NCBI GenBank assembly: GCA_030635865.1 | Contig: DAOVYA010000139.1 | Location: 1 to 5,266, forward strand | From: Gammaproteobacteria bacterium | GTDB lineage: Bacteria; Pseudomonadota; Gammaproteobacteria; UBA9214 | DNA: 5,266 nt | Direction: 5' to 3' | Shown: positions 1 to 5,172 of the stretch, one piece after another | Layout: every line of letters begins with the position of its first letter | How positions within the stretch are numbered: position 1 is the first letter of the stretch | The notes under the pieces: model-generated | What the model was told of the DNA's origin: nothing | What the model saw: only the letters and a program-made list of their open reading frames with translations | Database searches by the model: none | Program-made: the position numbers and the translations under genes

Positions 1-635
1 AGTTCCGGTGCGCACCAGATGTAGGTCTCTCTTCTTTTGTTGTCGCGCAGCTTGGTGATCTTCACGGTTTTGAAGGTGCCGGCAGGCAGTTCCAGGGTTT
101 CGTGGCCAATAACCCGGAAGCGGTATTCCTTGAGTTTTCCACCATCTGCGATATTGAACGTGACTTCGGTTTTGCCTTCACTTAGCGCGAGCATCATGCC
201 GAGCTGTGAAGCCAGCTTGTCCAGTGTGCCGGCCGGAATATCCATTCTCCAGCGGCTTTCCTGGACGTTGTTTTCGACCGTCATGTCGTCCCAGTTAAAT
301 GACAGAATGGCTTCGCGTTCCCTGCTGCCACCGGTGCGCTGGTAGTGATAGTGGTCTGGCCGTACCCGGTTGTCGATGATGTGTCCGCGGCTGCTCTCAA
401 AGAGTTTGTCCCTGAAAAGCCAGGAAGCCCATCGTGCCGGAGAGCTGCGCGATTCATACAGGTATTCATTGTCAGCCTTGTTTACCAGGGAGATGCTCGA
501 TGTCCCGATGGTTAAATTGCCGCGTTTCAGCTGGTAGCTGGCTTCGAAGTCGGGCAGGGGTGCGGCATGCAATATGGATGACAGCAGGATTGCTGTCATC
601 ATCAGTAAAGACTTTTTCGGCGTATCGGTCAGCAT
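1..635 (-). CDS. DUF3108 domain exported protein (C-terminus cut by window edge)
   Basis: This minus-strand reading frame starts at ATG 635-633 and stays open to the left edge, giving 211 complete codons with no stop. The N-terminus looks like a Sec signal peptide: two lysines (7-8), a hydrophobic run at about 10-22, and likely cleavage near LHA-A (24/25). The mature part starts with ASYQLKRGNLTIGTSSISL (32-50), and near the visible end has an ELPAGTFKTVKI segment followed by YIWCAPE. This layout (Tyr-rich beta strands, a 'leG.f.tv' segment, then a 'W.ap' strand) is typical of DUF3108 proteins, a family of unknown function thought to be periplasmic. Family members are usually somewhat longer, so I infer that only a few dozen residues are missing. 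The start overlaps the purN stop by 7 bases (ATGCTGA), and no clear Shine-Dalgarno sequence precedes it, so translation probably depends on purN. The family call is made from recall, not from a search. Confidence 0.82.
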   Translation of the reverse strand, partial: MLTDTPKKSLLMMTAILLSSILHAAPLPDFEASYQLKRGNLTIGTSSISLVNKADNEYLYESRSSPARWASWLFRDKLFESSRGHIIDNRVRPDHYHYQRTGGSREREAILSFNWDDMTVENNVQESRWRMDIPAGTLDKLASQLGMMLALSEGKTEVTFNIADGGKLKEYRFRVIGHETLELPAGTFKTVKITKLRDNKRRETYIWCAPE

Positions 636-1327
636 GGTGCTGATGTGTCTTCGGACAATGTTTCCGGATGCTCAAGCAGGTTTCCGTCCAGATGGATTCG
701 ACCATTTTCATCCAGAAAGATTCGTCCTTCAGCGAACCAGTGGATGGCCTGTGGGTAGAGCCGGTGTTCCTGCTCCAGTACCTTTGCTGCCAGGGTGTTG
801 GCGGTGTCATCCGCGCGGACCGCTACACGGGCCTGTAGCACCACTGGTCCGCCATCCGTATCTTCGGTGACAAAATGAACGCTTGCACCGTGTTCCCTGC
901 TGCCCGCATCAATTACACGCTGGTGGGTATTCAGCCCGGGAAAGTCGGGCAGGAGGGACGGGTGGATATTCAACATGTGCCCCCGGTAATGATTCACAAA
1001 GCCGGGGGACAGGATGCGCATGAACCCGGCCAGCACGACCAATCCGGGCCGGTAGCTGTCGATGCAGGTCTGCAGTGCCTGATCAAATGTTTCCCGGTCT
1101 TCATAGGTTGTGTGATCGATGACCCTGGTTTCGAGCCCGGCCTGCCTGGCGTGTGCCAGGCCAGTTGCATCGGGCCGGCTGCTGATCACGGCACGGATGT
1201 CGACCGGCAGTTCACCATTGGCTGTCTTGTCAATGATGGCTTGCAGGTTGCTTCCCCGGCCTGATATCAGGATGACAATCGGCAGGGGACCGTCCTGAAC
1301 CCTGTTTGCACCACGGGAGTCGTTCAT
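629..1327 (-). CDS. purN: Phosphoribosylglycinamide formyltransferase (GART, PurN)
   Basis: PurN transfers a formyl group from 10-formyltetrahydrofolate to glycinamide ribonucleotide (GAR), the third step of cytosolic de novo purine synthesis. The 232-residue product carries the family signatures: the phosphate-binding loop [11 protein letters not shown] (22-32), [10 protein letters not shown] (99-108), the active-site stretch [18 protein letters not shown] (118-135) and EDTDGGPVV (155-163). The catalytic residues known in E. coli (Asn106, His108, Asp144) correspond to Asn120, His122 and Asp158, all shifted by 14, so the core is intact and ungapped between them. The 14 extra residues form a polar N-terminal tail. 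An internal start is possible, but the ATG used here overlaps the purM stop as ATGA, which supports it. The C-terminus runs about 20 residues past the conserved core and overlaps the downstream DUF3108 gene by 7 bases. It is the second gene of the purM-purN-DUF3108 operon. Confidence 0.97.
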   Translation of the reverse strand: MNDSRGANRVQDGPLPIVILISGRGSNLQAIIDKTANGELPVDIRAVISSRPDATGLAHARQAGLETRVIDHTTYEDRETFDQALQTCIDSYRPGLVVLAGFMRILSPGFVNHYRGHMLNIHPSLLPDFPGLNTHQRVIDAGSREHGASVHFVTEDTDGGPVVLQARVAVRADDTANTLAAKVLEQEHRLYPQAIHWFAEGRIFLDENGRIHLDGNLLEHPETLSEDTSAPC

Positions 1328-2394
1328 TCAGTGAGTGTGACTTCGGGCTTGCCCTTTCCCTGTTCAACGTGGCCTATGATGCAGGCCGTTTCGCCCTGTG
1401 CGCGTAAATGCTGCAGTGCCGCCTGCGCATCGCTGGCGGCAACTACAACGGCCATGCCGATGCCGCAGTTAAAGGTACGGTACATTTCCTGCGCATCCAC
1501 ATTGCCGTTGCGCTGCAACCAGTCAAACACGGGGGACTGTTGCCAGGCATGTGTGTCAATGATGGCATTGCATCCATCCGGCAGTACCCGTGGCAGGTTC
1601 TCGGTAAGACCGCCGCCGGTGATATGTGCAAGGGCATGCACCTTGAGTGTGCTGAACAGGGAGAGCAGCGATTTGACATAAATGCGCGTGGGCGCAAGCA
1701 GCCACTCTGCCAGTGGCTTGCCGTCGAGCGGGTCACCCAGCTTGCTGCCACTGCGTTCGAGTATCTTGCGTATCAGGGAATAGCCGTTCGAGTGCGGGCC
1801 GGATGATTCCAGCCCGATGATTGCATCACCGATTGTTACTGCCCTGCCGTCGATGATGGCGGATTTTTCGACAATGCCGACGCTGAACCCGGCCAGGTCA
1901 TAGTCGCCGCCGGCGTACATGCCCGGCATTTCCGCGGTTTCGCCGCCGACCAGTGCAGCACCGGCCAGTTCGCAACCCCGGGCAATACCCTTGATGACAT
2001 CGGCGGCCACATCGAGATCGAGTTTCCCGGTGGCGTAGTAGTCGAGAAAGAACAGGGGTTCGGCACCGGCGACCACGATGTCATTGACGCACATGGCCAC
2101 GAGGTCGATGCCGATGGTGTCATGCAGGCCGGCTTCCACGGCGAGTTTCAGCTTGGTGCCGACCCCGTCCGTGCCGGAAACCAGCACCGGCTCCCGGTAT
2201 TGCCCCAGCGGTAATTCGAACAGCGCACCGAACCCGCCGAGGCCGGCGAGCACGCCCGGGCGCCGGGTTTTGGCGACGGCCGGTTTGATTCTCTCAATGA
2301 GTTGATTGCCGGCATCGATATCAACACCGGAATCACGGTAGTTGAGGGATTCAGTGGTGCTCTTTGATGGACCGGTTTTATCTTGTACGCTCAC
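1324..2394 (-). CDS. purM: Phosphoribosylformylglycinamidine cyclo-ligase (AIR synthetase, PurM)
   Basis: PurM uses ATP to close the imidazole ring of formylglycinamidine ribonucleotide (FGAM), giving aminoimidazole ribonucleotide (AIR), step 5 of purine synthesis. The 356-residue product is full length (E. coli PurM is about 345) and closely follows the E. coli sequence: GVDIDAGN (23-30), GLGGFGAL (51-58), [11 protein letters not shown] (72-82, nucleotide-binding), [11 protein letters not shown] (95-105), [12 protein letters not shown] (115-126), [11 protein letters not shown] (150-160), then [35 protein letters not shown] and [10 protein letters not shown]. The start is GTG at 2394-2392; GGAA lies 7 bases upstream. 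An ATG at 2407-2405 is out of frame. The N-terminus is about 10 residues longer than in E. coli and is polar. This is the first gene of the leftward operon and overlaps purN by 4 bases (ATGA). I saw no E. coli-type PurR box (ACGCAAACGTTTGCGT) upstream. Confidence 0.98.
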   Translation of the reverse strand: MSVQDKTGPSKSTTESLNYRDSGVDIDAGNQLIERIKPAVAKTRRPGVLAGLGGFGALFELPLGQYREPVLVSGTDGVGTKLKLAVEAGLHDTIGIDLVAMCVNDIVVAGAEPLFFLDYYATGKLDLDVAADVIKGIARGCELAGAALVGGETAEMPGMYAGGDYDLAGFSVGIVEKSAIIDGRAVTIGDAIIGLESSGPHSNGYSLIRKILERSGSKLGDPLDGKPLAEWLLAPTRIYVKSLLSLFSTLKVHALAHITGGGLTENLPRVLPDGCNAIIDTHAWQQSPVFDWLQRNGNVDAQEMYRTFNCGIGMAVVVAASDAQAALQHLRAQGETACIIGHVEQGKGKPEVTLTE

Positions 2395-2423
2395 TCGAGG
2401 ATTCCATGGGTCAGGGCAGCGCT

Positions 2424-2453
2424 ATGGTAGCGGTCGGTTGTCACCGCTGTAAA
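2424..2453 (-). promoter_or_regulatory. Candidate sigma70-type promoter for purM operon
   Basis: Read on the minus strand, TTTACA (2453-2448) is followed after 18 bases by TACCAT (2429-2424), which would start transcription about 20-25 bases before the GTG of purM. An alternative pair is TTGACC (2474-2469) and TACAGC (2451-2446) with a 17-base spacer; it has the better -35 but the poorer -10. One promoter must lie in this 140-base divergent gap, but the sequence does not decide which. Confidence 0.35.
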
Positions 2454-2467
2454 CCCGGTTCCTGATA

Positions 2468-2496
2468 TGGTCAAATTCTACTGATACCCGTATGCT
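2468..2496 (+). promoter_or_regulatory. Candidate sigma70-type promoter for DUF2066-phosphatidyltransferase-hda operon
   Basis: TGGTCA (2468-2473) and TATGCT (2491-2496) are separated by 17 bases; each matches four of six consensus bases. Transcription would start near 2503, leaving a leader of about 32 bases. The -35 box overlaps the alternative minus-strand -35 (TTGACC, 2474-2469), so the two promoters may be back to back. The expected start site lies inside the inverted repeat at 2497-2513. Confidence 0.38.
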
Positions 2497-2513
2497 TTGG
2501 CAGGGTCTGCCAA
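2497..2513. repeat. Perfect 7-bp inverted repeat with 3-base spacer, possible operator or leader hairpin
   Basis: TTGGCAG-GGT-CTGCCAA is a perfect palindrome directly downstream of the candidate -10 box TATGCT, covering the expected transcription start of the DUF2066 operon. At this position it could be a repressor site or a short hairpin at the 5' end of the mRNA. It is not followed by a long T run, so it is a poor terminator. I do not recognise the motif as a known regulator box. Confidence 0.6.
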
Positions 2514-2525
2514 TCGAGGTTTTCT

Positions 2526-2528
2526 GGA
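2526..2528 (+). promoter_or_regulatory. Weak ribosome binding site for DUF2066 gene
   Basis: GGA sits 6 bases before the ATG at 2535. A better-looking GAGG at 2516-2519 is 15 bases away, too far for normal initiation. The ATG is still preferred because the signal peptide begins directly after it. Confidence 0.4.
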
Positions 2529-2534
2529 TAACGT

Positions 2535-3590
2535 ATGGAAATTTATCAACAAAGAACAAAATTCCAGGTCATTGTTGCCTGTCTGCTGTGGATGATGGCG
2601 TCTCTGGCAGGGGCCGGCATGTCACAGCAGCTGTTTGAATCCGAGGTGATTGTTCGCAGCCAGGCACCTGCCGTCCGTGCAGAAGCCATGAAATCGGCGC
2701 TGGAAGAGGTACTGGTCAGGGTGGCCGGGCAGAATTCCGTGTTGATGACGGAACCAGCCAGGGAACTGTTGCAGAAACCTTCTCGCCTGGTTCAGCAATA
2801 TCGCTATTTTACGGTTCCTGACAGCCAGCCACCGATACTGAAACTCTGGGTACGCTTTGATGGTGACGCCATTCGCCAGGCATTGCAGCAGCAGGGATTG
2901 GCATATTGGGGTGTAGAGCGACCGGATACCCTGGTGTGGCTGGCCGTTGAAGATCGTGGCGAGCGTTATGTGGTTTCTGCAGATGATGAGAGTGATGTAC
3001 ACAAGCAGATGGTGGAGGTGGCCAGGCAGCGCGGCGTGCCTGTCCTGTTCCCCCTGATGGACCTTGAGGACCAGTCACAGGCGCGTTTTTCGGATATCTG
3101 GGGCGGGTTCTTCGAGCACGTACTAAAAGCATCGGCACGCTATAACCCGCAGGCGATCCTGATTGGACGTCTGAACCGCAGTCCTTCCGGTGGCTGGTCT
3201 GCACGCTGGTATATGGATGTTGCCGGCAAGACAGCGTCATGGTCGGACAGCCGGCAACAACTTGCCGTGTTGTTGCAGCAGGGCATGGATGATACGGCAG
3301 ACCAGCTGGCTTCCCGGTTTGCAGTGGCGAATAGCGGTGGCAGTACCACTGTTGTCAGCATTTCCGTGGATGGCGTTCATTCGCTGGCCGCATACGCACG
3401 TATCAATCAATACCTCGCGTCACTGACCTCGGTGGTTGGTGTGCAGGTTGAGCAGCTAACCGGGTCACAGGTGCAGTACAGTTTGCAGCTTAACGGGGGA
3501 CTGCAGGACCTGACGCGCACGGTATCGATTGGAACGGTACTCGAGCCCGTTGCAGGTAGTGTGCCCGGCAATTATCGGTTACGCCAGTGA
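2535..3590 (+). CDS. DUF2066 domain exported protein
   Basis: This 351-residue protein belongs, by recall of family features, to DUF2066, a gammaproteobacterial family without a known biochemical role that is often found near hda. It starts with a likely Sec signal peptide: basic residues at 7 and 9, a hydrophobic stretch (about 10-24) and an AGA-G cleavage site at 27/28. The mature N-terminus is the family hallmark: LFESEVIVRSQ (33-43), a helix that ends ALEEVLVRVAGQNSVL, and then residues resembling YRYFTVPD. A second part includes LVWLAVEDRGERY and, later, AILIGRLNRSPSGGWSARW. The C-terminal module (from about residue 272) has an Asp-Gly then YARINQYLASLTSVVGVQVE and ends in YRLRQ. No membrane segment follows the signal, so a periplasmic location is inferred. 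Its TGA overlaps the next start by 4 bases (GTGA), which implies translational coupling with a membrane lipid enzyme and then hda. Confidence 0.88.
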   Translation: MEIYQQRTKFQVIVACLLWMMASLAGAGMSQQLFESEVIVRSQAPAVRAEAMKSALEEVLVRVAGQNSVLMTEPARELLQKPSRLVQQYRYFTVPDSQPPILKLWVRFDGDAIRQALQQQGLAYWGVERPDTLVWLAVEDRGERYVVSADDESDVHKQMVEVARQRGVPVLFPLMDLEDQSQARFSDIWGGFFEHVLKASARYNPQAILIGRLNRSPSGGWSARWYMDVAGKTASWSDSRQQLAVLLQQGMDDTADQLASRFAVANSGGSTTVVSISVDGVHSLAAYARINQYLASLTSVVGVQVEQLTGSQVQYSLQLNGGLQDLTRTVSIGTVLEPVAGSVPGNYRLRQ

Positions 3591-4141
3591 AGCCGTCCGA
3601 TATACCCAACATCATAACGGTCTTCCGTTTCCTGCTGGTTCCGCCGCTGGTCCTGTTGTTGTTGAACCACCGGTACGGCACCGCGCTGATCGTGTTTGGT
3701 GTGGCCGGTTTTTCAGATGCACTGGACGGTTTCCTGGCCAAGCGCTATGGCTGGGCCAGCCGGGTGGGCGCCATAATGGATCCGCTTGCCGACAAACTTC
3801 TGCTGGTTAGCAGTTTTGTGACACTGGGCTGGCTTGGCTGGATACCGCTCTGGCTGGTGGCGCTGGTTATTTTGCGCGACATCGTCATCGTGATTGGTGC
3901 AATGATTTATCACTGGTATGTGGCGTATCTCGAAACCACGCCCCCAACACTGGTGAGCAAGCTGAATACCTTTGCCCAGATCATGCTGGTACTGGCCGTG
4001 ATGTTCAGCCAGTCGATACAGACCCTGCCTTTCCTGTGGCTCGATGTACTGCTGTACAGCGTACTGGTTACCACGATCTGGAGCGGCCTTGATTATGTCT
4101 GGGTCTGGGGGCGCCGTGCCTGGTCCGGTCGTGACAAATGA
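3587..4141 (+). CDS. CDP-alcohol phosphatidyltransferase, possibly cardiolipin synthase-like
   Basis: This 184-residue integral membrane protein should move a phosphatidyl group from CDP-diacylglycerol to an alcohol acceptor at the inner membrane. The family motif D-x2-DG-x2-AR-x8-G-x3-D-x3-D is present as D44, D47, G48, A51, K52, G61, D65 and D69; all metal-binding acidic residues are kept, but the usual Arg is Lys. Hydrophobic segments lie near 9-26, 30-43, 71-84, 86-107, 126-142 and 147-166, consistent with about six helices. Acceptor specificity is uncertain. PgsA usually has RE and a GKxKT-type segment; here I see LRD (96-98) and PTLVSKLNTFAQ (120-131), which recall eukaryotic-type cardiolipin synthase (RD and PTxxSKxNTxxQ). 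Phosphatidylglycerophosphate synthase remains an alternative. The start is GTG, overlapping the DUF2066 stop by 4 bases without a clear Shine-Dalgarno sequence; the stop overlaps hda by 4 bases. I give no symbol because pgsA or a cls name would overstate the evidence. Confidence 0.92.
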   Translation: MKPSDIPNIITVFRFLLVPPLVLLLLNHRYGTALIVFGVAGFSDALDGFLAKRYGWASRVGAIMDPLADKLLLVSSFVTLGWLGWIPLWLVALVILRDIVIVIGAMIYHWYVAYLETTPPTLVSKLNTFAQIMLVLAVMFSQSIQTLPFLWLDVLLYSVLVTTIWSGLDYVWVWGRRAWSGRDK

Positions 4142-4860
4142 GTGCAGCCCCTCACAGTAACCCAATGAAGAATCCCCAATTGCCGCTGGGACTGTCGCTG
4201 AGGGAAGCCGCCCGGTTCGAGAGCTTTTTCCCGGGGCAGAACCGGGAGCTTTTCCAGGAACTGCAATTATCCGCGGAGGGTAAAGGGGAGACGCTGGTAT
4301 ACATTGCCGGCGCTGACGGGCTGGGCAAGACACATTTACTGCAGGCGGCCTGTCATCATGCAAGCGGTTGTCAGCGCAGCGTGGCCTATTTACCCTTGCG
4401 GCAGTTGCTGGACCTGACGCCGGCCGTGCTTGACGGCCTTGAGCAGATGGAACTCGTCTGTCTTGATGATGTACACGCCATTGCCGGAAATGGCGGCTGG
4501 GAGCGGGCCCTGTTCGATCTTTTTAACCGGGTGCGTGATCGCGGGAATACCTTGCTGGTCTCTGCAGGGAAACGTCCCGACCAGTCCGGCTTTGAGCTGG
4601 CTGACCTGGTGTCACGACTTGGTTGGGGTGTGACCTATACGCTCAAGCCCCTGGACGAGGATGATGTGCTAAAGGCCTTGTCCTGCCGTGCAAATGCACG
4701 TGGTCTGGAGTTGCCGGACGATACGGCCCAATTCCTGTTGCGCCGTTTTCCACGGGACCTGCCTTCATTATTTGCGTTGTTTGATACCCTGGATGCCGCC
4801 TCACTGGTCGAACAGCGGCGTTTGACTGTTCCGTTCGTCAAATCGGTGCTTGATCGATAA
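4138..4860 (+). CDS. hda: DnaA regulatory inactivator Hda (AAA+ DnaA homolog)
   Basis: With the DNA-loaded beta sliding clamp, Hda stimulates hydrolysis of ATP bound to DnaA after initiation (RIDA), preventing re-initiation. The 240-residue product has the expected order: clamp-binding motif QLPLGL (14-19), FESFFPGQN (27-35), Walker A GADGLGKT (58-65), Walker B LVCLDDVH (106-113), ADLVSRLGWG (155-164) whose Arg160 matches the E. coli arginine finger Arg153, and ELPDD...FLLRRFPRD in the lid. It has no DnaA DNA-binding domain, as expected. By ungapped comparison with remembered E. coli Hda, the sensor-2 position (REMRTLF) reads RDLPSLF, so Arg is replaced by Pro209. The ATG overlaps the upstream stop (ATGA), which supports coupling. 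A second in-frame ATG at 4165 (Met10, MKNPQLPLGL) would give the short N-terminus common in Hda; neither has a strong Shine-Dalgarno sequence. This is the last gene of the rightward operon. Confidence 0.95.
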   Translation: MSAAPHSNPMKNPQLPLGLSLREAARFESFFPGQNRELFQELQLSAEGKGETLVYIAGADGLGKTHLLQAACHHASGCQRSVAYLPLRQLLDLTPAVLDGLEQMELVCLDDVHAIAGNGGWERALFDLFNRVRDRGNTLLVSAGKRPDQSGFELADLVSRLGWGVTYTLKPLDEDDVLKALSCRANARGLELPDDTAQFLLRRFPRDLPSLFALFDTLDAASLVEQRRLTVPFVKSVLDR

Positions 4861-4865
4861 GAAAT

Positions 4866-4956
4866 CCCATCTTTGCGAGGGACAAAGTGACACGGCAATC
4901 TCTTTAGTCCATTGCCAGATTCAGGAGATTGCTTCGCTGGTCGTGTCCGCGACTGG
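4866..4956. repeat. Degenerate palindromic intergenic repeat downstream of hda
   Basis: GCAATCTC (4895-4902) and GAGATTGC (4925-4932) are a perfect 8-bp inverted pair. The left arm continues outward as TTTGCGAGG...GTGACACGGCAATCTC; the right arm continues as GAGATTGCTTCGCTGG. Both arms resemble a motif often seen between genes in many bacteria (TTGCGAG...GAAGC...GGCAATCTC), known to me from recall. An inner ATTGCC (4911-4916) can also pair with GGCAAT (4894-4899). The copy is decayed and its outer limits are approximate. No protein is encoded. Confidence 0.5.
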
Positions 4957-4966
4957 TTTTTATTTT
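4937..4966 (+). terminator. Intrinsic terminator candidate for the hda operon
   Basis: CTGGTCG (4937-4943) pairs with CGACTGG (4950-4956) as a 7-bp stem containing two G-U pairs, with a 6-base loop (TGTCCG). It is followed at once by TTTTTATTTT (4957-4966). This is the classic stem plus U-tract form and lies about 76 bases after the hda stop. The stem uses the right arm of the palindromic repeat, so the element may have supplied the terminator. No comparable T tract is seen nearer to hda. Confidence 0.62.
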
Positions 4967-5044
4967 CCCTGTTGATGTGGGCTCTCGCTGGTCGCTCCCG
5001 GCATGGCCCAGGCCAGCCTCTCGACCGGTTCCCGGTCTCACCTT

Positions 5045-5078
5045 CTCCTGCCTCCCGCGACCTCCTGCCTCCCGCGAC
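5045..5078. repeat. Perfect tandem duplication of a 17-bp unit
   Basis: The unit CTCCTGCCTCCCGCGAC occurs twice with no gap or mismatch, at 5045-5061 and 5062-5078. The top strand is pyrimidine-rich. Two exact copies suggest a recent slippage event or the remnant of a variable-number repeat. Confidence 0.9.
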
Positions 5079-5081
5079 ACT

Positions 5082-5099
5082 TGTACATCCCTGTACATC
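5082..5099. repeat. TGTACATC pair, ten-base period, also able to form a hairpin
   Basis: TGTACATC occurs at 5082-5089 and again at 5092-5099. Because TGTACA is self-complementary, TGTACA-TCCC-TGTACA (5082-5097) is at once a direct repeat and an inverted repeat. The ten-base period places both copies on one face of the helix, as for paired protein sites. It lies about 75 bases before the next gene. Confidence 0.7.
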
Positions 5100-5125
5100 G
5101 CGCAAGGCGCTTCTACAGGCTGAAT

Positions 5126-5152
5126 TTGACGTTTGTAGAGTAGTATTAATAA
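5126..5152 (+). promoter_or_regulatory. AT-rich candidate promoter region for the glycosylase gene
   Basis: TTGACG (5126-5131) is a good -35 match, and the AT-rich stretch TAGTATTAATAA (5141-5152) could hold the -10, but spacing is poor: TAATAA (5147-5152) is only 15 bases away. A promoter is expected because a terminator candidate lies upstream. TCTACA (5112-5117) and TGTAGA (5134-5139) form an inverted pair that brackets the -35. Confidence 0.3.
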
Positions 5153-5155
5153 AGG
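5151..5155 (+). promoter_or_regulatory. Shine-Dalgarno-like AAAGG that bears on the glycosylase start
   Basis: AAAGG is 8 bases before GTG 5164-5166, which is in frame with ATG 5173 (GTG GTC ACC ATG). It is 17 bases before that ATG, too far for usual initiation. The site therefore favours a start at 5164, adding residues MVT; the ATG itself has only a weak GTGG (5164-5167) ahead of it. Confidence 0.4.
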
Positions 5156-5172
5156 CAAACACCGTGGTCACC

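Larger units (their letters stand above)
4967..5125. other. Non-coding spacer with small repeats between hda terminator and the glycosylase gene
   Basis: I find no convincing gene here on either strand; open frames have arginine- and serine-rich or proline-rich composition unlike the neighbouring proteins and no plausible start signals. The stretch holds a second copy of TCGCTGGTCG (4985-4994, first at 4934-4943), a perfect hairpin GACCGG-TTC-CCGGTC (5023-5037), a 17-bp tandem duplication (5045-5078) and a TGTACATC pair (5082-5099). Confidence 0.7.

Noticed and set aside
875..1264. Plus-strand open frame of 129 codons opposite purN
   Set aside because: It is fully antisense to a conserved enzyme with intact catalytic residues and shows no family features.
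2395..2534. PurR-type operator or purine riboswitch upstream of purM
   Set aside because: I see no ACGCAAACGTTTGCGT-like palindrome, and the gap lacks the length and conserved elements of a purine riboswitch.
2574..2585. Lipobox-like I-V-A-C at residues 13-16 of the DUF2066 protein
   Set aside because: The hydrophobic stretch before Cys16 is too short for a lipoprotein signal, and it continues past Cys16 to a good AGA cleavage site at 27/28.
3713..4363. Minus-strand open frame of 216 codons opposite the phosphatidyltransferase and hda
   Set aside because: It is antisense to two well-supported genes and has a low-complexity Pro/Arg/Gln-rich translation.
4871..4887. CTTTG-N7-CAAAG stem just after hda as a terminator
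   Set aside because: The stem is only 5 bp and AT-rich and has no following T run; the stem-loop at 4937-4966 is far better.
5041..5100. CRISPR-like array from the repeats in the spacer
   Set aside because: There are only two contiguous 17-bp copies with no spacer, followed by an unrelated short repeat, and no cas genes are present.
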